Shown piece by piece: positions 34,757 through 43,389 of a stretch of DNA of 64,000 nucleotides. The position numbers and the translations under genes were made by a program. Source of the stretch: Streptomyces sp. SA15 (GTDB taxonomy: Bacteria; Actinomycetota; Actinomycetes; Streptomycetales; Streptomycetaceae); the NCBI RefSeq assembly GCF_002291145.1, contig NZ_NTGE01000150.1:62001-126000 (forward strand), read 5' to 3'. Under the pieces are notes generated by a model, which saw only the letters and a program-made list of their open reading frames with translations, searched no databases and was not told where the DNA came from. How positions within the stretch are numbered: the stretch's first letter is position 1; each line of letters starts with the position of its first letter.

Positions 34757-35232
34757 CGTGCCACCTCATCATCCGGACGGCGGCACGCGCGAAAGCTTTA
34801 TCGGAGGCGATGGCCGTGCTGCTCAGTCAGGAACTCCACCGGCACGAGGCGGACCGTAGCCAGCACCGACGCCCCGTCGACCTTTCCGCGAACCCCAGCG
34901 GCAGCCGCATCACACAGCCGTGAACCCCGGCTGCCTCGGAAGGGTGCCGGGGCCACCTGGTCCGGGCCGACACTGGCTGCTGGGCGATCCTGGGACGAGC
35001 GGGCGGCGGGTGAAGCTGCCGGTGGACGCGCGGCCCCGTCAGACGGGTCACGCATTCTGCGTGAGCTGGAGCCCACGTACCAGAGTCGCGGGATGATCCG
35101 GCCCCTGCGACGGCCCTCCTTGTGTCGCCTGTCGCCGAGCGCCTCGACGCCGCATACAGGCGCCCCGGTCGCTGGTGCGTTGGGCGGGAAACGGAAGGCC
35201 GGTGGCCGCCTCGCCTCGGTCGAGGTGAGCTG
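34757..35232. other. Stretch without a recognisable intact gene
   Basis: 475 bases upstream of the APH gene. No supported gene. Around 35150 a minus-strand piece (VEALGDRRHKEG) could belong to the decayed reverse transcriptase next door. Confidence 0.4.
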
Positions 35233-35520
35233 TTTACGCTCGGCCACGCCCGGCTTCAGCCACTGCTTGATCTGTTCCTCGGGGAATGTGCCGAGCTGAC
35301 GGAGAAGATGCGCATGGTCGATGCGGTCGAACACCGCTGCCAGGGCCGCGTCGAGACTCCACCGGCGGTGCGGGTTCTTGCCCCCGACCGCAGTGAAGAT
35401 CGCCTCGGTGGCGTCATGGCAGCCACGGTCGGGTCGAAAGCCGTACGACTTCGACTCGAACCGTGCCTTCGACTCGGGTGCCAGCGCGTTGAGGGCGTCG
35501 AGTTGTACGGGGACAATGGT
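35233..35520 (-). pseudogene. Group II intron reverse transcriptase fragment
   Basis: The minus frame reads ARFESKSYGFRPDRGCHDATEAIF...NPHRRWSLDAALAAVFDRIDHAHLLRQLG, the RT2/RT3 segments (SYGFRPxRGxxDA, xDIxxxFDxIxH) of group II intron maturases. The catalytic YADD region and the rest are lost. No intact intron structure was seen. Confidence 0.75.
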
Positions 35521-35677
35521 CTGACCGATATCGACCGCATCGCCGCGCATGCACCGGCAAGCCCTGCCCCGACCGGTTCCGCGCCTGGGGCAGCGCCCGG
35601 GCCGGGGTTGCCCGCTGCACGGCTGGGGTGCGCTCTGATCCAGCGACCAGGCGGCCGCCTGACGCGGGCTGGAGAGG

Positions 35678-36835
35678 TCACACGAGCCTGACCGGCCCGG
35701 CGTCGATCGGCAGGCGGACCAGGAGATAGGGCTTGCGGCGCAGGTCCTTGCCCTCGTGGAAGGGCGACAGCCGGTTGAGCTGGTTGGCGATGGCGTACAG
35801 GTGCCGGTCCGAGGCGACGGACAGGGTGTCGACCCAGAGCAGATCGCGTCCCTGGGCGAGGGTCCGGTAGGTGCCGTTCGGGCTCCTGCGCCAGATCGCG
35901 TTGTGTTCAAGGTCGCCGCCGTAGAGCCGCCCCTTGTCGTCGCTCTCCAGGCCGTCGGCCATCGGCTTGAACCCGAGGTCCTCGACCGTCGCCGCCACCT
36001 CGGCGTCCGTGGCGTCCGGATCGGCGAGGGCGTCGGTGGACACGCTGTGCAGTCGGCGGCTGGACAGCGGGCAGTAGTAGAGGCGCGTGCCGTCGGCGCT
36101 GAGAGCGATGCCGTCGGAGCCGGTCTCGTAGTACGTGGGCTCGCCGCCCGCGGGGCGGACCATGAAGGGCTCGCCCTCGATGACGGGAAGGAACTGCTTG
36201 TCCGGGAGTGCCGAGGGGTGCCCGGTCAGTCGCCGCCAGGAGCGGCCCGTGGCGAGGTCGACCACGATGATGCCGTTGGAGCCGCCCGAGTCGGTGATGA
36301 AGGCCATGCCCTCGGGGCCGCGCCGCAGGTCGAAGCGCACGTCGTTGGGGTAGCTGTTCGCCGGCACGACCTCGGGCGGGAAGAGGATCTTCCGTACGAT
36401 CCGGTCGGTGCGCAGGTCGACCGCCACGAGCTTGGGACCACCGTAGGAGGACCCGGCGAACCCCGGGCTTCCGGTGTCGAGGATCCACAGCCGGTCGGCC
36501 GGGTCGACGACGACGCTCTGCGCCGACTGGAAGTGCCCGGCCAGGTCTGAGGCGTCCTGACGGTTCACCTCAGCGTCAGGATAGGCCACCGGCTTCCCGC
36601 CGCGCAGTTCGGCGACGGTGAACGGGACGTCGTCGCCCCAGCGGGGAAAGTTGACGAAGACCCGGCCGCGGCGCGAGACGGTGACACCCGTCGGCATCGC
36701 GCCCCAGAAGCGGGCAACGACCTCGTAGTGACCGGCTGTTGAACCGGAGGGGGAGGTGGAGGCGGAGGCGGGTCCGGCGAGTTGGGTGGCGGCCAGCGAC
36801 GCGGTGGTCGCCGTAAGGAACGTACGTCGCTTCAT
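35678..36835 (-). CDS. Exported MRJP/Yellow-like beta-propeller protein
   Basis: 385 residues from ATG 36835, with AGGAG seven to eight bases upstream. The N-terminus MKRRTFLTATTASLAATQLAGPASA is a Tat-like or Sec signal. The body resembles bacterial major-royal-jelly-protein propellers: GVTVSRRGRVFVNFPRW, VDPADRLWILDTG, FITDSGG-type strand GMAFITDSGGSNGIIVVDL and DGIALSADGTRLYYCPL. These are secreted, function mostly unknown (gluconolactonase-like folds). It follows the SnoaL-like gene with about 300 bases between. Confidence 0.88.
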   Translation of the reverse strand: MKRRTFLTATTASLAATQLAGPASASTSPSGSTAGHYEVVARFWGAMPTGVTVSRRGRVFVNFPRWGDDVPFTVAELRGGKPVAYPDAEVNRQDASDLAGHFQSAQSVVVDPADRLWILDTGSPGFAGSSYGGPKLVAVDLRTDRIVRKILFPPEVVPANSYPNDVRFDLRRGPEGMAFITDSGGSNGIIVVDLATGRSWRRLTGHPSALPDKQFLPVIEGEPFMVRPAGGEPTYYETGSDGIALSADGTRLYYCPLSSRRLHSVSTDALADPDATDAEVAATVEDLGFKPMADGLESDDKGRLYGGDLEHNAIWRRSPNGTYRTLAQGRDLLWVDTLSVASDRHLYAIANQLNRLSPFHEGKDLRRKPYLLVRLPIDAGPVRLV

Positions 36836-37132
36836 GGGAGCATCTCCTGCTGGGTCAAGTCGCTGGCAGGCGCGGCGAGTTGCCGCATCATCTCGGCGCG
36901 TGGGGGATTGGCCGGACGTTGCCATGGCCTGCGGAGGACGGTGCCTCCAGCAGCCGCTCTCGGGAGTCGGCTTCGCCCGTGTGGTCAGGGCGAGCCGGAG
37001 CCCACCTGGACGGCAGGTACCTCGTGCGTTCCTGCGACCTGAAGCTGTCCGCCGGGGACATCGCCTGCGGCTGCCGCCAACTCCTGGAAGAGGAACGGGG
37101 CCAAACGGCCAGTGGACCTGGTGCTCTCAGGT

Positions 37133-37645
37133 CTACCGGGCTGCCGGCCGGGTCTTCGCGACCATGCTGCGGTCCCCGAAGGTGACCATCGCGTGGATGG
37201 GTATGGTGCTGGCGCGCATGAGCGCCGCGAGGCCCCGGCGGCCCTGTTGGCGGGCGAGCTCCGGCCCCAGGGTGGTCATCAGGGCGGTGAGGGCCGGCAT
37301 CGGACGCCCGAAGAGCGTGATCTCCTTGATCTTTGCCTCGTCGTCGAGCCGCAGCAACTGCACCTCCTCGAACGACTGGGACCCCACCCGCGCCCGGTAG
37401 ACCAGCGCGTACGCGTCGCCCTCGCCGGTCTGGGTGTGGTAGCGGACGTCCTTGACCGCCGTGAACGCCGAGGTCAGGAAGTCACGCAGCTGGTCAGATC
37501 CCTCGAACCGGAACTGCTCGGTGAGCGGCGAGCTGAGCACGACGTCCCGGCTCAGGCAGGCGACCGCGGCGTCGACGTCACCGCGTTCCTCGGCGGAGCG
37601 CCATCTCGCGACGGTAGCGGCGGCGGAGTGCAGGGTCTCGGACAT
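37133..37645 (-). CDS. NTF2/SnoaL-like protein
   Basis: 170 residues, ATG 37645 (MSETLHSAAATVARWRSAEERGDVDAAVACLSRDVVLSSPL). Single cone-shaped NTF2-like domain to about residue 120 with FEEVQLLRLDDEAKIKEITLFGRP, then a helical tail. It lies 65 bases downstream of the SDR gene on the same strand, probably in one transcript under the AAACCGATCGGTTT operators. Function unknown; such folds bind or isomerise small hydrophobic molecules. Confidence 0.85.
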   Translation of the reverse strand: MSETLHSAAATVARWRSAEERGDVDAAVACLSRDVVLSSPLTEQFRFEGSDQLRDFLTSAFTAVKDVRYHTQTGEGDAYALVYRARVGSQSFEEVQLLRLDDEAKIKEITLFGRPMPALTALMTTLGPELARQQGRRGLAALMRASTIPIHAMVTFGDRSMVAKTRPAAR

Positions 37646-37710
37646 GGGTCTCTCCCGGTATCAACGGCGCGAACGGGTTTGTGGGTGGCGGAGTGCGCGG
37701 GTGGGGGGTG

Positions 37711-38526
37711 TCAGCCGGTGAGCTTGTTCATCGTGCGGATCTGCTTGTCCAGGACCCAGGCGGGAACGAAGCGGAGCATGCGTGCGCGTCCGGCCATGGG
37801 GCCGGCGGCGTAGCGCAGCTTCGGCTTGGTGTCGGTGGCGGCCGTGACGATCGCCTTGGCGACCACGGCGGGGTCGTCACCGCTCTTGATCGCCTCCGCC
37901 ATGAGGCGGTCGAAGACGTGCCGCTGGTCGGCGTAGGTCTGCAGGGGGGTGTCGGGCTTGGCGCTGTTGGCCTCGAATCCGGTGTTGGTGTAGGCGGGTT
38001 CGACCAGGAGCGAGCGGACGCCGTACTGCCGCACCTCGTGGTCCAGGGACTGGGAGTAGCCCTCGATGGCGTGCTTGGACGCGCCGTAGACGGCCATGTA
38101 GGGAGCGGGGATGAAGCCCTGGACGGACGAGAGGTTGATGATGCGCCCGCGCCCCCGGGCGCGCATGTGCGGCAGGACCTCCTTGATCATGCGCATGACC
38201 CCGAAGACGTTGATGTCGAAGACGCCCTGGGCCTGCGCGAGGGAGGTCTCCTCGGCCGCACCGATCGAGCCGATGCCGGCGTTGTTGACCAGGACGTCGA
38301 TCCGCCCGAACCGGTCGATCACCTGCTGGACCACCGCGGTGACCGACTTGTCACTGACCACGTCGAGGTCGAAGAACGTCACACCCCGGAGCGGGGTGAC
38401 GCGTGAGGTGTCGCGGCCCGTGCCGGCCACCTCGAACCCCGCCGCGACCAGCGCGAGCGCGGTCTGCTTGCCGATGCCGGAGGAGGCACCCGTCACGAGG
38501 GCCACCGGCCGATTTGTCGTCATCAT
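37711..38526 (-). CDS. SDR-family oxidoreductase
   Basis: 271 residues. TGASSGIGKQTALAL (13-27), FDLDV, NNAGIGS (about 88-94), and catalytic Ser with YGASK (about 148-152). The C-terminal extension ends FVPAWVLDKQIRTMNKLTG, typical of oxidoreductases acting on long or hydrophobic substrates. Twin operators lie 20-66 bases upstream of the start. ATG 38526 and 38523 are both possible starts. Confidence 0.92.
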   Translation of the reverse strand: MMTTNRPVALVTGASSGIGKQTALALVAAGFEVAGTGRDTSRVTPLRGVTFFDLDVVSDKSVTAVVQQVIDRFGRIDVLVNNAGIGSIGAAEETSLAQAQGVFDINVFGVMRMIKEVLPHMRARGRGRIINLSSVQGFIPAPYMAVYGASKHAIEGYSQSLDHEVRQYGVRSLLVEPAYTNTGFEANSAKPDTPLQTYADQRHVFDRLMAEAIKSGDDPAVVAKAIVTAATDTKPKLRYAAGPMAGRARMLRFVPAWVLDKQIRTMNKLTG

Positions 38527-38545
38527 GCACTCCCGAACTCGCCCT

Positions 38546-38563
38546 GGAAACCGATCGGTTTCC
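38546..38563. promoter_or_regulatory. TetR-type operator 1
   Basis: GGAAACCGATCGGTTTCC is a perfect 18-base palindrome, 20 bases upstream of the SDR start. Its core AAACCGATCGGTTT recurs at 38579, 46961, 46984 and 47208. Confidence 0.8.
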
Positions 38564-38578
38564 CCTTGCCCTTACTGT

Positions 38579-38592
38579 AAACCGATCGGTTT
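38579..38592. promoter_or_regulatory. TetR-type operator 2
   Basis: AAACCGATCGGTTT, identical in its core to 38548-38561 and 31 bases (about three helical turns) from it, between the SDR and the decayed divergent TetR gene. Confidence 0.8.
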
Positions 38593-38691
38593 CCAATCCG
38601 CAAGCTCAAGCAGCGAACTGATCGCGGGCCGCGCCACCGGCCGGCTTCAGGTTGAGCTGACCGGCGCCCGCCGGCATGGCGGCAGCGCCGG

Positions 38692-38915
38692 ATGAGCAGG
38701 CAGGAGAGACGGGACAGCACCATCCGCGCGATGCGATCGCGAGTTCGCACTCAAGGGCTACTACGGCACCTCTGCCGAGGCGATTGCCAAGCGTGCCGGT
38801 GTCACGCAGCCGTACCTCTTCCGACTCATCCCAGGCGAGAAGGCGATCGCCGCCTTGACGCGGAGCACGGAAGACGCCCGCCTGGCGTTCGAGAGCGCGA
38901 CCAAAAGGATGAGGG
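38692..38915 (+). pseudogene. TetR family regulator, frameshifted and truncated
   Basis: ATG 38692 gives SRQERRDSTIRAM, then a frame slip. The next frame reads REFALKGYYGTSAEAIAKRAGVTQPYLFRLIPGEKAIAAL...EDARLAFESATK, a typical TetR helix-turn-helix. The ligand domain is absent. It lies divergently from the SDR with the twin operators between, so it was probably their repressor. Confidence 0.7.
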
Positions 38916-38989
38916 GCACGAGCGGGCCTCCCCGCGCCATGTGCAGCCCAATGGCGATCGGTTACACGCGGTAGGGATACGCCGTCGTG

Positions 38990-39110
38990 GCAGCCACCAG
39001 GCGGTAAAAGCCCTCGGCGGCGTCCGGTGAGACGGGCAGGAGCCCGACGTCGTCGACCATGATCACTGGTGGGGCGCAGTACTCGATTCTGCCGAGTGCG
39101 TCCACCGCGC
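38990..39110 (-). pseudogene. IS21-family IstB fragment
   Basis: The minus frame reads ALGRIEYCAPPVIMVDDVGLLPVSPDAAEGFYRLV, the Walker B region of a different IstB subgroup from the one at 6092. About 35 codons remain. Confidence 0.6.
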
Positions 39111-39534
39111 AAATACGGACAGGGACTGCGGTCGAGAGACGCAGGCACTTATCGGGCCTGGGCATTTGCGGGTGCCCAGCGGTAGCGACAAAGGCGGTCC
39201 GACGCGGGCCGGACCTCGGGGGCCGGCGCGCCAGCGGGGCGCGCAGGCAGTGGGTGATCCCCACCGTCTAGCAGCTCCCACGACGCAACGGGCCCGTCAT
39301 GGTTCGCAGCGGCTCAGCCCGATCGCCTTGCGTCGCTTCCGGATGGACGATGGGTACGGAACCCGTCCGACAGTCGATAGCCAGCAGGTGCGCCGCACCT
39401 CCATTCATTGCGCAATGGTTCTTGCCAGCCCGCCTGCTCGAAACAGGGCCGCACAGTGCGCCAGGCCGGTGGACAGGGGCCATGGGGCTGCCGTCAGGCG
39501 CAGGAAACTCCTGAAGGCATCCGGGCCTGCGGGA
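39111..39534. other. Stretch without a recognisable intact gene
   Basis: Short interrupted frames on both strands. The minus frame near 39300-39480 (KNHCAMNGGAAHLLAIDCRTGSVPIVHP) looks protein-derived but I cannot assign it. Probably mobile-element debris. Confidence 0.4.
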
Positions 39535-40176
39535 TCAGGGCTGATCGCTGATGGTTCGGTAGGCCGCGGTGAACAGGGTGTGGCACAGGTCGATCAGTTC
39601 TTCGACGGTGGCGTTCTGGTGGCCGAGGGTCCAGTCCACGAGGAGTTCGTTGACTCCGCCGACCAGGCTCATCGCGGTCATGGTGAGCCGGTTGGAGGAG
39701 GCTTCCGAGCCAGGGGGCGGTCCGACGACGGCGGCGACCATGGCGGCGAATTCGTGCAGGACCTCACGGCGCCGTACTTCGAGGCGGGGGCTGGCGCCCA
39801 CGACCTCGATGAGCACCAGGCGGGCCATGCGGGCGTCGCCGGCCAGTGTGCGGATGAACACCTCGAGGCCGGCGCGCAGCTGGGCGTCGACATCAGGTGC
39901 GGCAGCGGCTGCGGCCTGCGCGGTTTCGGCGCTGATCGTAGTGATCAGCTCGTTGTAGACCCCGACGAGAAGGTCTTCACGGTCGCGGAACGACTCGTAG
40001 AAGTAGCGCTCGGTCAGTCCGGCATGCGAGCACACCTGCTTGACGGAGGCTGAGGCGTATCCGACCGTGCCGAACATATCGAGGCCCGCCTGGATGAGGC
40101 GGGTGCGGCGCTCCTGCTGTCGCTGCGCCGCGTCGCGTCCGCCGTAGCGCCGCCCGGCGGTCTGTGTGCCGGTCAT
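39535..40176 (-). CDS. TetR family regulator
   Basis: 213 residues from ATG 40176, with GGGGAGA close upstream. The helix-turn-helix is RLIQAGLDMFGTVGYASASVKQVCSHAGLTERYFYESFRDREDLLVGVY (about residues 25-73). The ligand domain is all-helical and ends LCHTLFTAAYRTI. It is divergent from the five-gene redox cluster beginning at 40329, with overlapping palindromes between, so it is very likely that cluster's repressor. Confidence 0.93.
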   Translation of the reverse strand: MTGTQTAGRRYGGRDAAQRQQERRTRLIQAGLDMFGTVGYASASVKQVCSHAGLTERYFYESFRDREDLLVGVYNELITTISAETAQAAAAAAPDVDAQLRAGLEVFIRTLAGDARMARLVLIEVVGASPRLEVRRREVLHEFAAMVAAVVGPPPGSEASSNRLTMTAMSLVGGVNELLVDWTLGHQNATVEELIDLCHTLFTAAYRTISDQP

Positions 40177-40215
40177 TTCTCCCCTTCGCAGAGGTGTTGA
40201 CACCGGTGTGCTCCG

Positions 40216-40248
40216 AACTGACACTCTAGCTTGTCAGTTCATCTGACA
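40216..40248. promoter_or_regulatory. Overlapping palindromes, TetR operator
   Basis: AACTGACA (40216-40223) and TGTCAGTT (40232-40239) form an 8-8-8 inverted repeat. TGTCAG (40232-40237) also pairs with CTGACA (40243-40248) as a 6-5-6 repeat. A further GTGTCAG lies at 40256. Three half-sites in one divergent promoter suggest cooperative binding. Confidence 0.65.
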
Positions 40249-40328
40249 TGGCATCGTGTCAGACGCGCGTAGGGGCCGCTTGCCGCTCGGCGTTCCGCTC
40301 ATGCTCAGGGCAAGGAAGGGGCTCGACC

Positions 40329-41240
40329 GTGGCAGCACCGCCCAAATACCCGTACATGTTCAGCCGGAGAGACCGCGACAGGCTCCCCGGCACAGAACCG
40401 CTGACCGGCCGAGTGATCGCGGTCACCGGGGCGGGCCGCGGTATCGGGCGCGCCGTCGCGGCCCGGCTCGCCGCGGCCGGAGCCGCCGTGGCGATCGGCG
40501 ATCTCGACGCGGAGCTCGCCAGGAAGACGGCTGGCGCCATCGGCGCGCATCCCGGTGGCCGGCTGCTCGGGCTGTCTCTCGACGTCACCGACACACCTTC
40601 CTTCGAGGACTTCCTGCGCACCGTTGAGACCCAGCTGGGGCCGATCGACGTACTGATCAACAACGCCGGAATCATGTGGGTGGGCCCCTTCGAGGAGGAA
40701 CCGGAGGAAGCCGCCCTGCGCCAGTTCGACGTCAACGTCCACGGCGTACTGCGGGGGATGAAACTCGTGATCCCGGGGATGCAGAAACGTGGTCGCGGCC
40801 ACGTCGTGAACATCGCCTCCGCCGCCAGCAAGGTCGCCCCGGCCGGCGAGGCGACCTACGCGGCGACGAAGCACGCCATCCACGGCTACAGCACAGCCGT
40901 CCGCGCCGAACTGCGCGGCACCGGCGTGCACGTGTCCTTGGTGATGCCCGGCGTCGTGGACACCGAGCTGGCCGTGGGCACCGCGACCGGCCCCACCCGA
41001 CGCCTGACGACGGATCAGGTGGCCGACGCGGTGCTCGACGTCGTGCTGCGCCCGCGCTTCGAGGTCTTCGTTCCACGCCAGGTGGCCGCCCTGACCCGGT
41101 TGGCCGCGCTGCTGCCAGGCCGTGCCCGCGACGCCCTGCATCACCTCCTTGTCCCCGACCAGCTCGCCGCCCTGTCCGACCGGTCGGTCCGCGCGGCCTA
41201 CGAGCAGCACACCCGGACCGCCCGCCATCCCGAAAGTTGA
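40329..41240 (+). CDS. SDR-family oxidoreductase, first gene of redox cluster
   Basis: 303 residues from GTG 40329 with AAGGAAGGGG upstream. VTGAGRGIGRAVAARL (about residues 30-45), INNAGIM (about 112), ASAASKVAPAGEATYAATKHAI with catalytic Ser/Tyr/Lys (about 160-178). Its C-terminus ARDALHHLLVPDQLAALSDRSVRAAYEQHT is that of SDRs found near PF10118 proteins. It is followed after 4 bases by the MBL-fold gene. Confidence 0.92.
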   Translation: MAAPPKYPYMFSRRDRDRLPGTEPLTGRVIAVTGAGRGIGRAVAARLAAAGAAVAIGDLDAELARKTAGAIGAHPGGRLLGLSLDVTDTPSFEDFLRTVETQLGPIDVLINNAGIMWVGPFEEEPEEAALRQFDVNVHGVLRGMKLVIPGMQKRGRGHVVNIASAASKVAPAGEATYAATKHAIHGYSTAVRAELRGTGVHVSLVMPGVVDTELAVGTATGPTRRLTTDQVADAVLDVVLRPRFEVFVPRQVAALTRLAALLPGRARDALHHLLVPDQLAALSDRSVRAAYEQHTRTARHPES

Positions 41241-41244
41241 GCCC

Positions 41245-42381
41245 GTGACCACCACGCCCAAGCCGGCGCCCAGCGCGGAGAAGGCCCAGGACGCCGCCGT
41301 TCCGCGTCCCATCCCCGAATTCGAAGGTGTCCACGACGTATGGCCCCGCGGTGACCGACTGCGCGCCGTGCGCAGCGCGGCGGCCATCTACCGTGAGCGG
41401 TTCGTCCAGCAGGGCCGCATCCACGCCGTCCGCAGTTTCGACATCGCCGCCGCCCCGTACCCGACCCGGTTCGGCTTCCACGGTGCCGCGCTCGCCGTCA
41501 ACCCGTTCGTGAGCATTGTCAACCGGATGCTCGTCGTGCAGTTCGACGGCTTCGACGGTGAGCCGAAAACGCTGGTGTGGGAGCCGACCGTCGCCGCCGG
41601 AACGGCTCAAGCGCCGTTCTACGCCCAGCTCAAGCGTCTGGCGGGGGACTTTCTCACCGAGCACGTCTTCGCCCGCTACTACCACGACCCGAACACCGTC
41701 CTGCCCTCCTGCGGTCTGCGACCCGAGGACGTGGACTTCGTCAGCTTCGACCACCTGCACGTCCAGGACGTGCGCATGATCATGGGAAGTACCAGCACCG
41801 TTCCCGGCGAACGGGCGCCCCGCGAAGCGCTGTTCCCGCGCGCCCGGTTGTTGGTGCACCGCAGGGAGCTGGGCACCTTCGAATCGATGCATCCGATGCA
41901 GTGGGCCTGGTACGTCGACGGAGGCATGGACGGGGTACCGCCCGAGCGCATCACCGCCTTCGACGGCGATGTCGAACTCGGTGTCGGCGTCAGCCTGCTG
42001 TGGACCCCCGGCCATACGGACGGCAACCACTCCCTGGTGCTGAACACCCCCGACGGGGTGTGGGTCTCCTCCGAGAACGGCATCTCCGCCGACAACTGGC
42101 AGCCCGAGCTCTCCCGCATCCCCGGGGTGCGCCGCCACGCCGCGTTCTACGGCCATGAGGTGGTGCCCAACGCCAACACCCTGGAGGACTCTCTCGACCA
42201 GTACGACTCCATGGTCAAGGAGAAGACCCTCGCCGACCCCAGCCGGCGCGATCCTCGCTGGCTGCAGGTCCTGCCCTCCTCGGAGCTGGCCCCCTTCAAG
42301 CGGCAGTGGCCGGTGCTGCCCAGCTTCGTCCACGGCGGTCTGAACTACGGCGAACTGACCCCTGCGGGTGGTGGTCGATGA
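41245..42381 (+). CDS. MBL-fold hydrolase-like protein with altered metal motif
   Basis: 378 residues from GTG 41245. The fold is indicated by VNRMLVVQFDG, VDFVSFDHLHVQDVR at about residue 168 and SLLWTPGHTDGNHSLVLNTPDGVWVSSENG at about 250. The usual HxHxDH reads HLHVQD: the second Asp-His pair is shifted or missing, so metal site 2 may be impaired while GHTxGxxS is kept. It ends ATGA-overlapped with the next gene. Substrate unknown; lactone or ester hydrolysis is a guess. Confidence 0.85.
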   Translation: MTTTPKPAPSAEKAQDAAVPRPIPEFEGVHDVWPRGDRLRAVRSAAAIYRERFVQQGRIHAVRSFDIAAAPYPTRFGFHGAALAVNPFVSIVNRMLVVQFDGFDGEPKTLVWEPTVAAGTAQAPFYAQLKRLAGDFLTEHVFARYYHDPNTVLPSCGLRPEDVDFVSFDHLHVQDVRMIMGSTSTVPGERAPREALFPRARLLVHRRELGTFESMHPMQWAWYVDGGMDGVPPERITAFDGDVELGVGVSLLWTPGHTDGNHSLVLNTPDGVWVSSENGISADNWQPELSRIPGVRRHAAFYGHEVVPNANTLEDSLDQYDSMVKEKTLADPSRRDPRWLQVLPSSELAPFKRQWPVLPSFVHGGLNYGELTPAGGGR

Positions 42382-43301
42382 CCGGCCCGGCCGCCCGCCG
42401 GATCGCCGCGGACGGCGTGGAGTTGGCCGCCTACCAATGGGGAGCGTCCACGGCTCCTCCGGTGGTACTGGTCCACGGCTATCCGGACACCAGCGCCGTG
42501 TGGCGCCCGGTCGCCGAGCGCCTGGCCGAACGCTTCCACGTCACCGCCTTCGACGTGCGGGGAGCCGGTGACTCCCACCGGCCCAGGGGTCTGCGCGCCT
42601 ACCGGATGTCCCGCCTGGAAGCCGACCTGGAGGCGGTTCTCGACGCCGTGAGCCCCGACCGCCCGGTGCACCTGGTCGGACACGACTGGGGATCGATCCA
42701 TTCCTGGGAGTCGGTCACCGGCACCCGCCTGGCCGGGCGGATCGCCTCGTTCACCTCCATCTCCGGACCCTGCCTGGACCACGTCGGCCACTTGATCCGG
42801 GCCCGCCTTCGGCCGCGGCATCCGGATCTGCCGAAGATGCTGCGGCAGGCCGCACGGTCCTGGTACATCGCCTACTTCCATCTTCCGCTCCTGCCCGCCC
42901 TGACCTGGAGGGCGCTGGGACACCGCTGGCGCGCCTTCCTCACCGGCTCCCAAGGCATGCCCGGGCACACTCCCTACCCCGCGCCGACGCCGGCCCGCGA
43001 CGCCGTGGTCGGCATCGCGCTGTACCGCGCCAACATGCTGCCCCGCCTGCTGCGTCCCCGGGACCGGCCGACCACCGTCCCGGTTCAGCTCATCATCCCC
43101 ACGCGCGACTTCTGCGTCACCCCGGTGCTGTCGTACGGAGTGGAGCACTGGACGTGCCGGATACAACGGCGCCCGATCGACGCCGGGCACTGGGTACAGC
43201 TCAGCCACCCCGAGGAGATCGCGTCCCGGATCGCGGAATTCGCCAACCGCATCGAAGAAGACTCCCGGCGCAGTCCGGACCACACCGCGCACCCGATCTG
43301 A
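42378..43301 (+). CDS. Alpha/beta hydrolase, epoxide hydrolase-like
   Basis: 307 residues from ATG 42378, overlapping the previous stop by four bases. Oxyanion HGYPDTSAVW (about residues 32-41). The nucleophile elbow is GHDWGS (about 102-107), with Asp as nucleophile as in epoxide hydrolases and haloalkane dehalogenases. Terminal His in DAGHWVQLSHPEE. The helical cap lies at about 140-220. It acts in the cytoplasm on a substrate of the cluster. Confidence 0.92.
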   Translation: MTGPAARRIAADGVELAAYQWGASTAPPVVLVHGYPDTSAVWRPVAERLAERFHVTAFDVRGAGDSHRPRGLRAYRMSRLEADLEAVLDAVSPDRPVHLVGHDWGSIHSWESVTGTRLAGRIASFTSISGPCLDHVGHLIRARLRPRHPDLPKMLRQAARSWYIAYFHLPLLPALTWRALGHRWRAFLTGSQGMPGHTPYPAPTPARDAVVGIALYRANMLPRLLRPRDRPTTVPVQLIIPTRDFCVTPVLSYGVEHWTCRIQRRPIDAGHWVQLSHPEEIASRIAEFANRIEEDSRRSPDHTAHPI

Positions 43302-43389
43302 CAGACCAGCAGTAACAGACCGGCAGTACTGGACGACTGCCTGACCGCCCCTTCGCCCACACCGATCGCTGACGGAGGAGGAACCTGTC

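Noticed and set aside
40732..42333. 533-codon minus frame
   Set aside because: Shadow of the SDR and MBL-fold genes; Gly/Arg/Asp-rich without motifs.
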